A stretch of 22,527 nucleotides of DNA. Origin: JAYTXL01 sp043742955 (lineage in GTDB: Bacteria; Verrucomicrobiota; Verrucomicrobiia; Limisphaerales; JAYTXL01). The position numbers were made by a program, and so were the translations under genes. Shown piece after piece: positions 6,925 to 15,724 of the stretch. The stretch is from contig JAYTXL010000412.1 in assembly GCA_043742955.1 (NCBI GenBank), positions 1 to 22,527 of the forward strand, given 5' to 3'. The notes beneath the pieces are model-generated. The model had not been told where the DNA came from. It saw only the letters and a list, made by a program, of their open reading frames with translations, and did not search any database. How positions within the stretch are numbered: position 1 is the first letter of the stretch; every line of letters begins with the position of its first letter.

Positions 6925-6985
6925 CCGGGCGGGGAAAGCCAGGGCACCGGTGGTCCGGCCCACACCGGGGAGAGAGCGATGGGCT

Positions 6986-9900
6986 TCAGGTGAGCCGTTC
7001 GCTGTGCCGGAGCGTGAGAAAATGCAGCCAGGTTTGGGTCACCGGCCGGCGGTAAATACGGGCCAGCGCCAGGGCATACAGTTGAATTTGAGGTTGGTAA
7101 ATCAGGACCTTTTCCGCCCGCGCCTCCGCTTTGAGTTGATCGGTCTTGAAATCGAGCAGCCAGATTTCCGCCGGCCGGATCACCGCCAGATCCACCACGC
7201 CTTGCACCACCAGAAACTCGTCCGCCGGCAAGTCCGGAGGGACCGGAAGTTTCAGCGCCGCCAAATCCGCCGGTGACAAACGCGCCGTAAAGGGGAGTTC
7301 GCGCTGGACCTGGTCGGCGGTTTGCGCGCGGATGCGACCGCCCAATTCCGACTTCCAAAAATCCATTAACGCCGCGAAATCCAACACCCCGTGTTGCGCC
7401 TCGGTAATCAGCCCGCGCCGTTTTATTTCCCCGGCCTGCGCTTGCAGCTCCGCAACGGAACCCGCCTGATCCAGCGACAGCCATTGAAGGAAAAGATGAT
7501 GGGCGGTGCCGGTTTCCGCCGCAGTCAGCTTCCCTGCCCCGCTCCGGGTGGGATCGGAAACCTCGAGCCGGGGAGCCGGGAAAGTGAACAGCGGACGCGC
7601 TTCCTCGCCGTCCTCCTCGAGTTTTCGCCGGCGCAAAACCGACACCGAGGTCTTCGCGGGTTCGCGGGTTGCCGCCGCCGGCGGATATTGCCAGGCCAGG
7701 CGTTTTTGGAGCTGCTCGAATTTTACGGGATCCGGCACTTCCAGCTCCGGCGCGGGGCACAATGGTCCCGGATCGGGCGCGGCGGGCGGCGGCTCGTCGC
7801 CCCCGCTTTCCCGGTGAATAAACCAGCGGAACAAATCGGTTTGACCCGCGGAACCGGCCGTCCAGTCCGGAGCAGCCGCTTGTCGGGTCCACCAGGGCCC
7901 CAGCCAATCAAGGACATTTCGCGCCGCCAGAATTTCGTGTTCGCCCGGCGGGCCGGCCATCGACGAGGACCAGCCCAGCAGTTTATTTTCCGTGATGGTG
8001 CCCACCAACAGGAGCGTGTCACGCGCGCGCGTCAGCGCCACATAGAGCAGGCGCAGCTCCTCGCCCAGCGCCTCGCGCCGCTGGCGTTGGCCCGCCAGCC
8101 AGTGCGGCAGGCTGCGATAATACCGCCCGTTCAGCAGCGGCTTCACCTGGGGACACAGGCCATAGGTTTCATCGAGGACCACGCCCTCGCTCAGGTCGCG
8201 CAGATTAAAATTCTTCCCCAAATTCGCGAGCACCACGACGGGAAACTCCAGCCCTTTGCTGCGATGAATGCTCGTCAAGCGCACGGCATCCGTCGCCTCC
8301 GTCGGGGCGGGTTCGCTGGTCAATTCCGCCGCCTGCTGGGCCTCGATAAAGCGAAGAAACCGGGAAAGTCCCTGCCGTTGAAATGGGTCGAACTGCCGCG
8401 CCAGCATGTGCAGGCGCCGGACATTCGCCAGTTTTTGCGACCCGCGATCGGTGGCCAGCAGCCAGTCGCCGTAATGGGTTTCGTTCAACACGGCCTCGAT
8501 CCGCTGCGACAGCGCGGTCTCCCGTGCCATCCGCCGCCAGCGCGCGAAACGCTTCAGGAAGGTGTCGACTTTTTCCCCGGCGCCCGCGGCCGGGGCGGGC
8601 GCACCCGCCCCACCCGCCCCACCCGCCCCGGCCTGGCCGGCGCGCCACCGGTTCAAGGCCAGCCAGAAATGGCCCGCCCGGTTGGCCAGCCGGATCTCGG
8701 CCAGCTCCGCGAGCGTCAAGCCGACCAGCGGTGAGCGCAACACCGCCAGCAGCGGCACGTCCTGCAGCGGGTTGTCGAGCAGCTGCAGCAAGCTCAACAG
8801 GTCGGTGATTTCCGTCCCGTCGAAAAAACCGCCGCGCGCCACCTGCAGCGGCACGCCCTGCCGGTGAAACTCCTTCGCGTAAACCTCCGCCTGATTCGCC
8901 GGGGAACGCAGCAGGATCACCATGTCGCTCCACTTCACCTTGCGAAATGACTTATCCCGTTCCTCCCACACCGGGTGCTCCCCGTCCCGCAAGGCGCGCA
9001 ATCGCTGCGCCACATCCCGGGCCTCCCGCTCCGCTCCCGTCAGCTCGGCCCGGTCGGCCAGCCCGTCCGCCCCCGCGCTGTCGTCCACCGGCCCGGCCAC
9101 CGCCCGGTCGGCAACCCGCAGATGCACCTCCACGCACGGGGCCGGATCCGCGCGGCGGGATAATGGCGACCGCGCCGTCGGCGCGCCAAACACCAGCGCC
9201 GCCCCGGCGCCATAGCTCACGCCCCCCACCGACTCCCGCATCAACTCCGCAAACAAGGGGTTGATGAAATCCAGGAGCGCCTCGCGACTGCGAAAATTAT
9301 CCGCCAGCGCGATCACCCGGCCCGCGCGCGGGTCCTCCCAGCTGGCCTGATAACCCAGAAAAATGTGCGGGTTGGCCAGGCGAAACCGGTAAATGCTCTG
9401 CTTGACGTCGCCCACCAGAAAGCGATTCGCGTGCTCGCCCGCGCCACCGACGGCTTCAATGATCTTATCCTGCGCCGCGTTGATGTCCTGATATTCGTCC
9501 ACGAAAACAAACTTGAACTGGCGACGGAATTGTTCGGCCAGCGCGGTGGGCCGGCCCCGGGCCTGGTCCCATAGCAGCCGCAGCGCACACTGCTCGAGGT
9601 CGTGAAAATCCACCCCGCCCTGCGCCCGCTTGGCGGCGGCGAACTGGCGTCCGAACTCCCCGGCCAGCAGCAGCGCGGTTTCCATTTGACCCCGCACCCA
9701 GTGCCAGTCCTGGGCCAGGGGATCGAGGCCGTCAGCCTCCACCGCGAGCGAGTGCAAAAACTCGCCTTCCCGGTAAAAATCCGCCAGGGGTTCAAAGAAT
9801 TTACCCTTCGTCCCCCGCGGCCAGTCGCGATTGGCCGCCACGACTTCCGCCAGCATTTCTGCGGCGACCGCCAGTTCCGGCAGCTCCGGCCCCACCGCCA

Positions 9901-10636
9901 GCCGGTCGGCGAGCGCGTGCGCCTTGATGTTTTCAACCGGCTGGGCGCGCAATCGCGGCCGCCAGCGCGCGCTCCATTCCGCCAAGCCGGTCCGCAGCCA
10001 GCCGCGCCAGCGGGCCGGCTCCGCTTGCCGGCAGTGCGCCAGCTCGCGCTCCCACCAGCCCGCCGGATCCGCCAGCGTCTGCGTGTAGTGGTGCAGCTTC
10101 AGCAGCAGCTCGCGGATGGCCGGCTCCCGTCCGTTTGCCTGGCCCTCGATCAATGCCACCACGGACTCACTGAAGGCGCCCGTGCCGGTATAATGCGGAT
10201 GCAGGACCTCATCGAGGGTTTCCTCCTGCAGCATTTTCGCCTGCTCCTCCGGCAGCACGGTGACTTGCGGATCGAACTCGAGTTCGTAGAAATGCTGGCG
10301 GATCAGCTGAAAACAAAATCCGTGCAGCGTGCCGATGCGCGCGGTTTCCAGAAGCGCCAGCTGCTCCTCGATCCGAATGCGGCGCGGGCCCGGGGGCGGG
10401 CGGTCCAATTCATCCTCGAGCCGCTGGCGGATGCGCTGCCGCATTTCCGTGGCCGCCGCCTCGGTGAAGGTGACCATCAGGATTTCATCCAGGCCCGCGG
10501 GAGACTCCGCCGCCAGCACCCGCGCCACGCAACGCTCCACCAGGGTGCGGGTTTTACCGGCGCCCGCGCCCGCCACCACCAGGACATTGCCGGTGGCCGC
10601 CAGGGCGCTCTGCTGCGCAATGGTGAACTCACTCAT
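6986..10636 (-). CDS. addA: AddA: ATP-dependent helicase/nuclease subunit A (1216 aa)
   Basis: Catalytic helicase-nuclease subunit of AddAB, which resects double-strand DNA ends for RecA recombination. UvrD-type motifs are in order: Walker A AGAGAGKT (22-29), Ia MVTFTEAAATEMRQR (54-68), II FVDEYQD (378-384), III LVGDVKQSIYRFR (407-419), IV ADNFRS (445-450), V RLTSIHRSKGLEFPVV (786-801) and VI LYVALTRARD (864-873). The C-terminal PDDEXK nuclease shows GTAHH (His1046), VVDL (Asp1149), LDFKTD (Asp1162, Lys1164) and YQPQIQLY (1180-1187). All expected catalytic residues are present. The ATG at 10636 overlaps the addB stop by 8 nt, indicating translational coupling. A Gly/Ala/Pro linker (about 667-688) is encoded partly by a 9-bp tandem repeat. 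Length is normal for AddA. RecB is an alternative name for the fold, but the AddB-type partner settles the identity. Confidence 0.95.
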   Translation of the reverse strand: MSEFTIAQQSALAATGNVLVVAGAGAGKTRTLVERCVARVLAAESPAGLDEILMVTFTEAAATEMRQRIRQRLEDELDRPPPGPRRIRIEEQLALLETARIGTLHGFCFQLIRQHFYELEFDPQVTVLPEEQAKMLQEETLDEVLHPHYTGTGAFSESVVALIEGQANGREPAIRELLLKLHHYTQTLADPAGWWERELAHCRQAEPARWRGWLRTGLAEWSARWRPRLRAQPVENIKAHALADRLAVGPELPELAVAAEMLAEVVAANRDWPRGTKGKFFEPLADFYREGEFLHSLAVEADGLDPLAQDWHWVRGQMETALLLAGEFGRQFAAAKRAQGGVDFHDLEQCALRLLWDQARGRPTALAEQFRRQFKFVFVDEYQDINAAQDKIIEAVGGAGEHANRFLVGDVKQSIYRFRLANPHIFLGYQASWEDPRAGRVIALADNFRSREALLDFINPLFAELMRESVGGVSYGAGAALVFGAPTARSPLSRRADPAPCVEVHLRVADRAVAGPVDDSAGADGLADRAELTGAEREARDVAQRLRALRDGEHPVWEERDKSFRKVKWSDMVILLRSPANQAEVYAKEFHRQGVPLQVARGGFFDGTEITDLLSLLQLLDNPLQDVPLLAVLRSPLVGLTLAELAEIRLANRAGHFWLALNRWRAGQAGAGGAGGAGAPAPAAGAGEKVDTFLKRFARWRRMARETALSQRIEAVLNETHYGDWLLATDRGSQKLANVRRLHMLARQFDPFQRQGLSRFLRFIEAQQAAELTSEPAPTEATDAVRLTSIHRSKGLEFPVVVLANLGKNFNLRDLSEGVVLDETYGLCPQVKPLLNGRYYRSLPHWLAGQRQRREALGEELRLLYVALTRARDTLLLVGTITENKLLGWSSSMAGPPGEHEILAARNVLDWLGPWWTRQAAAPDWTAGSAGQTDLFRWFIHRESGGDEPPPAAPDPGPLCPAPELEVPDPVKFEQLQKRLAWQYPPAAATREPAKTSVSVLRRRKLEEDGEEARPLFTFPAPRLEVSDPTRSGAGKLTAAETGTAHHLFLQWLSLDQAGSVAELQAQAGEIKRRGLITEAQHGVLDFAALMDFWKSELGGRIRAQTADQVQRELPFTARLSPADLAALKLPVPPDLPADEFLVVQGVVDLAVIRPAEIWLLDFKTDQLKAEARAEKVLIYQPQIQLYALALARIYRRPVTQTWLHFLTLRHSERLT
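8602..8628. repeat. Three perfect 9-bp tandem repeats (CACCCGCCC) inside addA
   Basis: Units at 8602-8610, 8611-8619 and 8620-8628. In the addA frame they encode part of the GAGGAGGAG linker near residues 669-679. The repeat length is a multiple of three, so changes in copy number would lengthen or shorten the linker without breaking the frame. Confidence 0.85.
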
Positions 10637-13600
10637 GCGTCGGCTCCCGCAAGGCCCGGTAGGCATGGGTCCACGGATCAATGCGACAAATGGCGCGGTA
10701 ATCGCAATATTCGCAGGGCTTCTTCGCGCCGTGCTGATAGGGATCAACCTGCGCGTCGCCGGAAAAAATGCGCTCGCCCATTTCCTGCAGCTGCCGCTCC
10801 ACCGTGTCGAGCAGGCGCAGCAGCTCCTCGTGCGACACCGAATCCGCCCGCCCCTGGTGCAGGTTGCCTTTGCTGGTTAGCTCGTAATTAAACTGATCGC
10901 CCGCCCGCTTCACCCCCGCCGACCAGGGGCGGCGGTCGAAATGGACCAGCTTACCCGCATCGAACCGTCCGCTGTGCCGGTAAGCCAGCGCCCGGGCCTG
11001 TTGATCGGCCAGCACTTCGGTCCGGTTCGCCCCGCGCTCGTACTGGCCGCGCAAGCTGACGTAAAAGACGCCCGCAGGAATCAGCGTCGCCACCCCGAAA
11101 ACGGGCTGCGGATCGGCGAGCCTTCGCAGCACATTCAAATAGGCCGGGAGTTGCAGCTGCACGCCGTTGGCGAGCAGCCGGGCATCGATTTTTTGGGCGC
11201 CGGATTTGTAGTCCAGCACCACGCAAAGCGCACGGTCACGGTCCGGCAGAAGGAAGAGATCAACGCGGTCGATGACGCCCTGAAACAGCAGCTGCCGGCC
11301 CGCCGTCAACGGAACTTTCCAGGCCGGAATCGCCCCCTCCTGATCCGCGAAGCGCAGCTCCGCCACCACGGGATCAAACTCGTACTGCGCCATCCAGCGC
11401 ACCAGCGTCTCAATGAAATCCTCCAGCCCGGCCGCGAGCTGGCGCGCCCGGAACCGGTCGCGCGCGGAGGCGGCCAAAACGCCCCCCGCGAAGATCGGCA
11501 GCAATTCTTCCGCGATCTGCCGCACGCGTTGGCGCGCCTCCTCCGGGGAAACGTCGCGCCAGCGCTTGTTTTCTCCGCGCAGCCGCTCATGAAATTCCTT
11601 CAAAATCTCATGCTGAAATGAACCCGTGGCCCGCACGTCGGCGTCAAATTGCTTGCGCTCCTGCGCGCGCAGGCCGGAGTGGACAAAAAACCGGAACGGA
11701 CATTCGGCGAATTTTTCCAGGCGGGTGACCGAGGTGCGCAGCTCCGGGCCGTAAAGTTTAGCCACGAGCGCGGCGGGGATCGAACCATCGCCGGGCGCGG
11801 CCAGGCCCGCCAGCCGTTCCCGCAGCGGAGCCAGCGCCGGCCAGCCGGCCAAAAGGGGCGATGGCTCCGCAGCCACCTGCGCGCGCAGCAGCGGCGCAAT
11901 GAGGTCGCTCAGGTGCTCACTGTCCAGCCAGTCGGTGGCCGCACGCCATTCCTCCAGTTCAAGCGCCGGAAACATCCGCTGCAAATGCGCCAGGAACGGC
12001 GACGGATTGAGTTTGTGATCGGCCTCGTTGAAGGCGGCGCACGTGAGCACCAGCCGGCGCCGGGCCCGCGTGCAGGCAATGTAGCCAAGATACCGCTCCT
12101 GGCCCAGTCGCTGCCGGGCGTCGGGGCCAAGAAAATAATGGGCCGGATCCAAGCCGGACAACGTCTGCCGGTCCGCCTCGGTCAGCAGGATACCGGGCGC
12201 CGGCGGGGCGGGGAAGATCCCTTCGTTGACCCCGAGAATCAGGGCGAGTTGCAGATCCGGATTGCGCGAACGATCAATCGCGCCGATCAGCACCTCGTCC
12301 AGCACCGGCGGGATGACCCCGACGGAAAGACCACCCAGCCCGGCCTCCAGGATGGGCAGCCAATCGCGCACCGGCAATGGCTCGGCAGCAAAGGCGAGCT
12401 CGAGATTTTCCAGCCACTCAATCATCTGCTGATACACGGTCAGGTGAATCACCGCCGGCCGGGGGGATGGCTCGGATGCCGCACCGCCAGCGGGCGGCAG
12501 GCTCCACTCCTCCAGCTGCGTCGCGATCTCCATTTCCCGCCAGAAATTTCGCAGCGCGGCGGCGAGCTGCGCGCCGTTCGGCAATGGGTGGGCGCCGGTC
12601 AACGCATCGGCCAGCCGCAGAAAAGCGGGCACCAGCCGCTGCCGCAGAGACTCCAGCCGCCCGTCGAGAGCCGCCTCCCCGCCCCCCCCCGTTGGCAACG
12701 GGTTTTGCCAGGCCGCGCGCCCTTCCCAGCCGCGCGCCAGAGCTTCATTTTCCAACTGGTCGAGCAGTGTTTCATCGGCCTGGACCAGGCCGGATTTCAA
12801 AGCGCCAAACCAGTCTTCCTGCCGCCAGCCAAACGCCGCCAGGCGCAGCGCGAAGCGCGTCAGCTCGGCCAGCGGGTGGTGCGTCACCGGCTCCCGACGA
12901 TCCAGGAAAAAGGGAATGTCATGACGCACAAAAACGCGCCGCAGCACATCGTGATAGCCCTCCAATGACCGCACCAGCACGGCGCAATCACGATAGCGGC
13001 CGCCGGCACGCACGTGGCGCAAAATTTCGTGGGCGGCCAGCGTGGCCTCGCCCTCCGGGTTGGTGCAGCGGGCCAGGCGCAGGGCCGCCGAAGCCACCGG
13101 CGCAGACGGCTCCGGATTCGACCAGTGCGCTTCCAGATGCGCCAGGGCCGGGCTCTCCGCGAAACGATTGCGGACCGGATCCCGCCGCAGGTGTTCCACG
13201 ACGCCGCAGTAATCCGGCCGGGCGGCCAGCCGGGCCTGACAGCGCCGAAAGCTCTGCGCCACGACGGACGCCGGGGAGAACCACGACAGCTCGTCCGCCG
13301 GATCGGGGACCTGTTCCAGGCAGAACGCCAGCGTGGCCTGCTCGCATTGGGGAACCAGGGCCGCTAGGAACTCCAGCTCCTGGGGGGTCATTTCCGCGAA
13401 GCCATCCAGCCAGAGGCCGGCGAAGCGAATGACCGGGCGTTCCTGGCCCGCCGGCGGCTGCCGCAGGGCATGGGTCGCCCAGTCCAGCAGACAATTCGCG
13501 TCCTGGAGCTGGTGGGCTTTCAACCATTCCTGGTAAGCGCCGAGCAGCAGCGCGAAGTCATGGAGTTTGTCCTGCAGGGATGGCGGAGCACCCGGACGGG

Positions 13601-14033
13601 CCGCCCACGCCAGCAAACTTTCCGGCGCAAGCCGGTGCCGTTGGAATTCGCGCAGGAGCAGGCTGAGTTGCTGCGCGAACCCGGGCAGCCGCGCCGTGGC
13701 GCGAAAGAGTTTCAGCTCCCCTTCCCGCTGCGCCAGGAGGGCGCGCAGCACCATCAGGCGGCCCTCATCGCCCAGCAACCGTGGCGGCGCTGCGGGAAAC
13801 TCCGCCAGAATAAACTCCGCCAGCCGTTCGAAGGAAAGAATCTGCAACCGCGTGTAGCCGGGCAATGTGCCCTCCCCCAGCAACTGGCGCTCCAATTGAA
13901 AGGTGGCCTGCTTGGGGGCGAGCAGCACCAGCGGGGCGCCTTCCGCCGCACGGGCAAGTTCCGCCCGGATTTCCGCCAGGCAACGAAACGTCTTGCCGCT
14001 GCCAGCGGGGCCGAGGAGAAAACGCGTGTGCAC
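10629..14033 (-). CDS. addB: AddB: ATP-dependent helicase/deoxyribonuclease subunit B (1134 aa)
   Basis: Partner of AddA in double-strand-break end resection. Walker A is GPAGSGKT (8-15), at the very N-terminus as in AddB. A helicase-like C-terminal motif reads YIACTRARRRLVLT. The nuclease domain shows TGSFQHEILKEFHERL, GVIDRVDL (Asp922) and LDYKSG (Asp941, Lys943). The four iron-sulfur cysteines typical of AddB are present: Cys778 in AECPFRFF, and Cys1107, Cys1110 and Cys1116 in CEYCDYRAIC. This is good evidence for AddB rather than a second AddA or RecC. The start codon is GTG at 14033, chosen because MHTRFLLGPAGSGKT places Walker A correctly. The gene ends overlapping addA. The beta-CASP nuclease gene ends 49 nt upstream on the same strand. 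A run of nine C residues lies at 12682-12690. Confidence 0.94.
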   Translation of the reverse strand: MHTRFLLGPAGSGKTFRCLAEIRAELARAAEGAPLVLLAPKQATFQLERQLLGEGTLPGYTRLQILSFERLAEFILAEFPAAPPRLLGDEGRLMVLRALLAQREGELKLFRATARLPGFAQQLSLLLREFQRHRLAPESLLAWAARPGAPPSLQDKLHDFALLLGAYQEWLKAHQLQDANCLLDWATHALRQPPAGQERPVIRFAGLWLDGFAEMTPQELEFLAALVPQCEQATLAFCLEQVPDPADELSWFSPASVVAQSFRRCQARLAARPDYCGVVEHLRRDPVRNRFAESPALAHLEAHWSNPEPSAPVASAALRLARCTNPEGEATLAAHEILRHVRAGGRYRDCAVLVRSLEGYHDVLRRVFVRHDIPFFLDRREPVTHHPLAELTRFALRLAAFGWRQEDWFGALKSGLVQADETLLDQLENEALARGWEGRAAWQNPLPTGGGGEAALDGRLESLRQRLVPAFLRLADALTGAHPLPNGAQLAAALRNFWREMEIATQLEEWSLPPAGGAASEPSPRPAVIHLTVYQQMIEWLENLELAFAAEPLPVRDWLPILEAGLGGLSVGVIPPVLDEVLIGAIDRSRNPDLQLALILGVNEGIFPAPPAPGILLTEADRQTLSGLDPAHYFLGPDARQRLGQERYLGYIACTRARRRLVLTCAAFNEADHKLNPSPFLAHLQRMFPALELEEWRAATDWLDSEHLSDLIAPLLRAQVAAEPSPLLAGWPALAPLRERLAGLAAPGDGSIPAALVAKLYGPELRTSVTRLEKFAECPFRFFVHSGLRAQERKQFDADVRATGSFQHEILKEFHERLRGENKRWRDVSPEEARQRVRQIAEELLPIFAGGVLAASARDRFRARQLAAGLEDFIETLVRWMAQYEFDPVVAELRFADQEGAIPAWKVPLTAGRQLLFQGVIDRVDLFLLPDRDRALCVVLDYKSGAQKIDARLLANGVQLQLPAYLNVLRRLADPQPVFGVATLIPAGVFYVSLRGQYERGANRTEVLADQQARALAYRHSGRFDAGKLVHFDRRPWSAGVKRAGDQFNYELTSKGNLHQGRADSVSHEELLRLLDTVERQLQEMGERIFSGDAQVDPYQHGAKKPCEYCDYRAICRIDPWTHAYRALREPTHE
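12682..12690. repeat. Homopolymer of nine C inside addB
   Basis: Encodes the glycines in LPTGGGGEAA (minus-strand frame). Runs of this length are prone to slippage and to sequencing error. The frame is intact across it in this sequence. Confidence 0.8.
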
Positions 14034-14082
14034 AATCCTTTTTCGCGCAAACCAGCCTCAAACGAGGTCGTCCCGGCGGTGG

Positions 14083-15459
14083 CTAAACCTCCACGGCCTG
14101 GCCCGGTTCCGGTTGAATCACCTTAATTTTCGGATGGCGCGTGCGGATTTGATCCTCGAACCAATGCCGGGAATCGTTGTCGCCGTGGCCGAGCAGCACG
14201 GCCCGGGGCGAAACCTGGCCAACAAAATCCAGCAACTCCTCGCGATTGGCGTGGGCCGTGAGATCGAAGTCCTGCAACTCGCACCGCTTGGTCACCTCCC
14301 CGGCGCTGCCGCTGAACACAAATGTTTCCCCATGCTGGGCCGCCTTGAGCCGGCCGCCCGGCGTGCCGGGATCGGCGTAGCCCACAAAGAAAATGGCCTG
14401 CTTTTCGTCGCCGATCATGCGGGCGGCGAGGTCGTGCGCGGCGGTGTTCTCGCTCATCATGCCGGCGGTGATAACAAAGATGCGGCCCCCGGTGAGCCTC
14501 ATGCTCTCGGCCTGGCCCTTTTCGAGCACGACCAGATTAAGCGCCTCATTCAGCTGCAGGCTGCTGTGCTGGCGATGGGTGCGGCTCGCTTCCAGATCGT
14601 AAATCTCGGTGAACACCCGGCCCAGTCCGCCAATGTAGATGGGCTGCTGTTTTACCTTCCCGGCTTGCATCAACAGGGCGAGCAGCGCCAGGATTTCCTG
14701 GGTGCGCCCCAGCGCAAACGTCGGAATCAACACGCAGCCTTTGCGTTTGATGACCCGCTGGATGGCTTCCGCCAGCCGCTCAATTTCCCCTTCCCGTGTG
14801 AATCCGGGCGGGGTGGCCCGATTGCCGCGGGTGGTTTCCATGATCAGCACGTCGGCCTTCACGTCTTCAAAACGCGCGCCCTTCAGGATGGTCTGGTCGC
14901 GGAAAGCAACGTCGCCCGTGTAAAAAAGCGTCTCCTTCTGCCCGCGCAGCATGATGCCGGCGGAGCCGAGGGCATGCCCGGCATCGTAGAACTCCAAGGT
15001 GGGTGAGGGCGCGCCGCTGCGGGTCTTATGATGGGCCGCCCACTCGATCTCGCGATTGTAGCGGAACCCCTGAAAAATCGGGGCCAGATCATCCACCTCA
15101 TCGTGGGTGAAGAGCGGATATTCCTTGATCCCCAATTCCTCGCGCTGACGTTTCATCACGTTCACCGAATTGTGCAGCACGCGTTCCACGAGAAAATAGC
15201 TCAAGTGCGTCATCAGGACATGCGCCTTGGGAAATTGTCGCAGCGCCACCGGCAACGAACCCACGTGGTCGTGATGGCAATGGGAGATCGCAATCGCGTC
15301 CAACTCCTCTTTCTTGATCAAATTGTAAAGCGGAAGACTGTCGAGTCCTTCACGTTTGGGATGGGTGCCGGCGTCCATCAGGATCCGGTGACCCTCGGTT
15401 TCTACAAACCAGGCACTGGCACCGATATCCGAAGCGGGATTCAGGTTAATAATTCGCAT
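14083..15459 (-). CDS. Beta-CASP metallo-beta-lactamase nuclease, RNA-processing exonuclease type (458 aa)
   Basis: Zinc-dependent nuclease of the family that includes CPSF73-like RNA nucleases and the SNM1/Artemis DNA nucleases. Metal-binding motifs are complete: SHCHHDHVG (His60, His62, Asp64, His65), DAGHALGSAG (His162) and FYTGD (Asp183). Beta-CASP motifs follow: METTRGNR (208-215), VLIPTFALGRTQE (243-255), ITAGMMSE, LTAHANREELLDF (His403) and LLGHGDN (His425). No KH domain or membrane segment is seen, unlike archaeal CPSF homologues. The start is the ATG at 15459; a GTG two codons earlier is possible. The gene lies 49 nt upstream of addB in the same direction, so it may share a transcript with the AddAB genes. 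RNA versus DNA as substrate cannot be settled from sequence. Confidence 0.9.
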   Translation of the reverse strand: MRIINLNPASDIGASAWFVETEGHRILMDAGTHPKREGLDSLPLYNLIKKEELDAIAISHCHHDHVGSLPVALRQFPKAHVLMTHLSYFLVERVLHNSVNVMKRQREELGIKEYPLFTHDEVDDLAPIFQGFRYNREIEWAAHHKTRSGAPSPTLEFYDAGHALGSAGIMLRGQKETLFYTGDVAFRDQTILKGARFEDVKADVLIMETTRGNRATPPGFTREGEIERLAEAIQRVIKRKGCVLIPTFALGRTQEILALLALLMQAGKVKQQPIYIGGLGRVFTEIYDLEASRTHRQHSSLQLNEALNLVVLEKGQAESMRLTGGRIFVITAGMMSENTAAHDLAARMIGDEKQAIFFVGYADPGTPGGRLKAAQHGETFVFSGSAGEVTKRCELQDFDLTAHANREELLDFVGQVSPRAVLLGHGDNDSRHWFEDQIRTRHPKIKVIQPEPGQAVEV

Positions 15460-15609
15460 TCCCACGATTCAGCCACGAAAAGGAGCCATTGAACATGAAA
15501 AACGAAGCCTAATTTCTGCCGGGAACCCGCCTCCTGACCAAAAACCACCCGAACCCAACGGGGCGTCACCCCCAACTAAGTTTGAACAAATCTCCCGCGC
15601 ACCGGTCTT

Positions 15610-15630
15610 AACCAAACAGTTGGTTTGGTT
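15610..15630. repeat. Hairpin, 8-bp stem (AACCAAAC / GTTTGGTT)
   Basis: Perfect 8-bp stem at 15610-15617 and 15623-15630 with a 5-nt loop. It lies 10 nt before the strong terminator hairpin at 15641. Together the two could form the structured 3' end of a plus-strand transcript. Confidence 0.6.
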
Positions 15631-15640
15631 GTCAGGGTTA

Positions 15641-15672
15641 GGCGGACGGCGCGAGCCGTCCGCCATTTTTTC
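15641..15672 (+). terminator. Strong rho-independent terminator on plus, with no plus-strand gene before it
   Basis: Stem GGCGGACGGC (15641-15650), loop GCGA, stem GCCGTCCGCC (15655-15664), followed by ATTTTTTC. The 10-bp stem is perfect and the T-run is on the plus strand. Read on minus, the stem is followed by TAACCCTG, so it is not a good terminator for the minus-strand LolA-like gene that ends at 15725. No plus-strand gene is present between 6925 and here. It may end an unannotated small RNA or limit antisense transcription into 15725-16471. It could also be a repeat hairpin. Confidence 0.65.
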
Positions 15673-15724
15673 AGGCTGAATTCCAGCCGCTGAATTTATT
15701 TATTACCGACTACCAACCAACCGG

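Noticed and set aside
6925..6985. Hairpin between the GrpE-like gene and addA as a bidirectional terminator
   Set aside because: The best stem (CCGGTG/CACCGG) is only 6 bp with a 10-nt loop and no T-run.
6921..7907. 328-residue Gly/Arg-rich frame on minus
   Set aside because: It is an out-of-frame shadow of addA with no domain pattern.
9602..10891. Long plus-strand frames of several hundred codons opposite addA and addB
   Set aside because: Antisense shadows caused by high GC; composition is Arg/Gln/Pro-rich with no motifs.
15469..15666. 65-codon minus-strand frame in the spacer
   Set aside because: It runs through the terminator hairpin and has no ribosome site or family resemblance.
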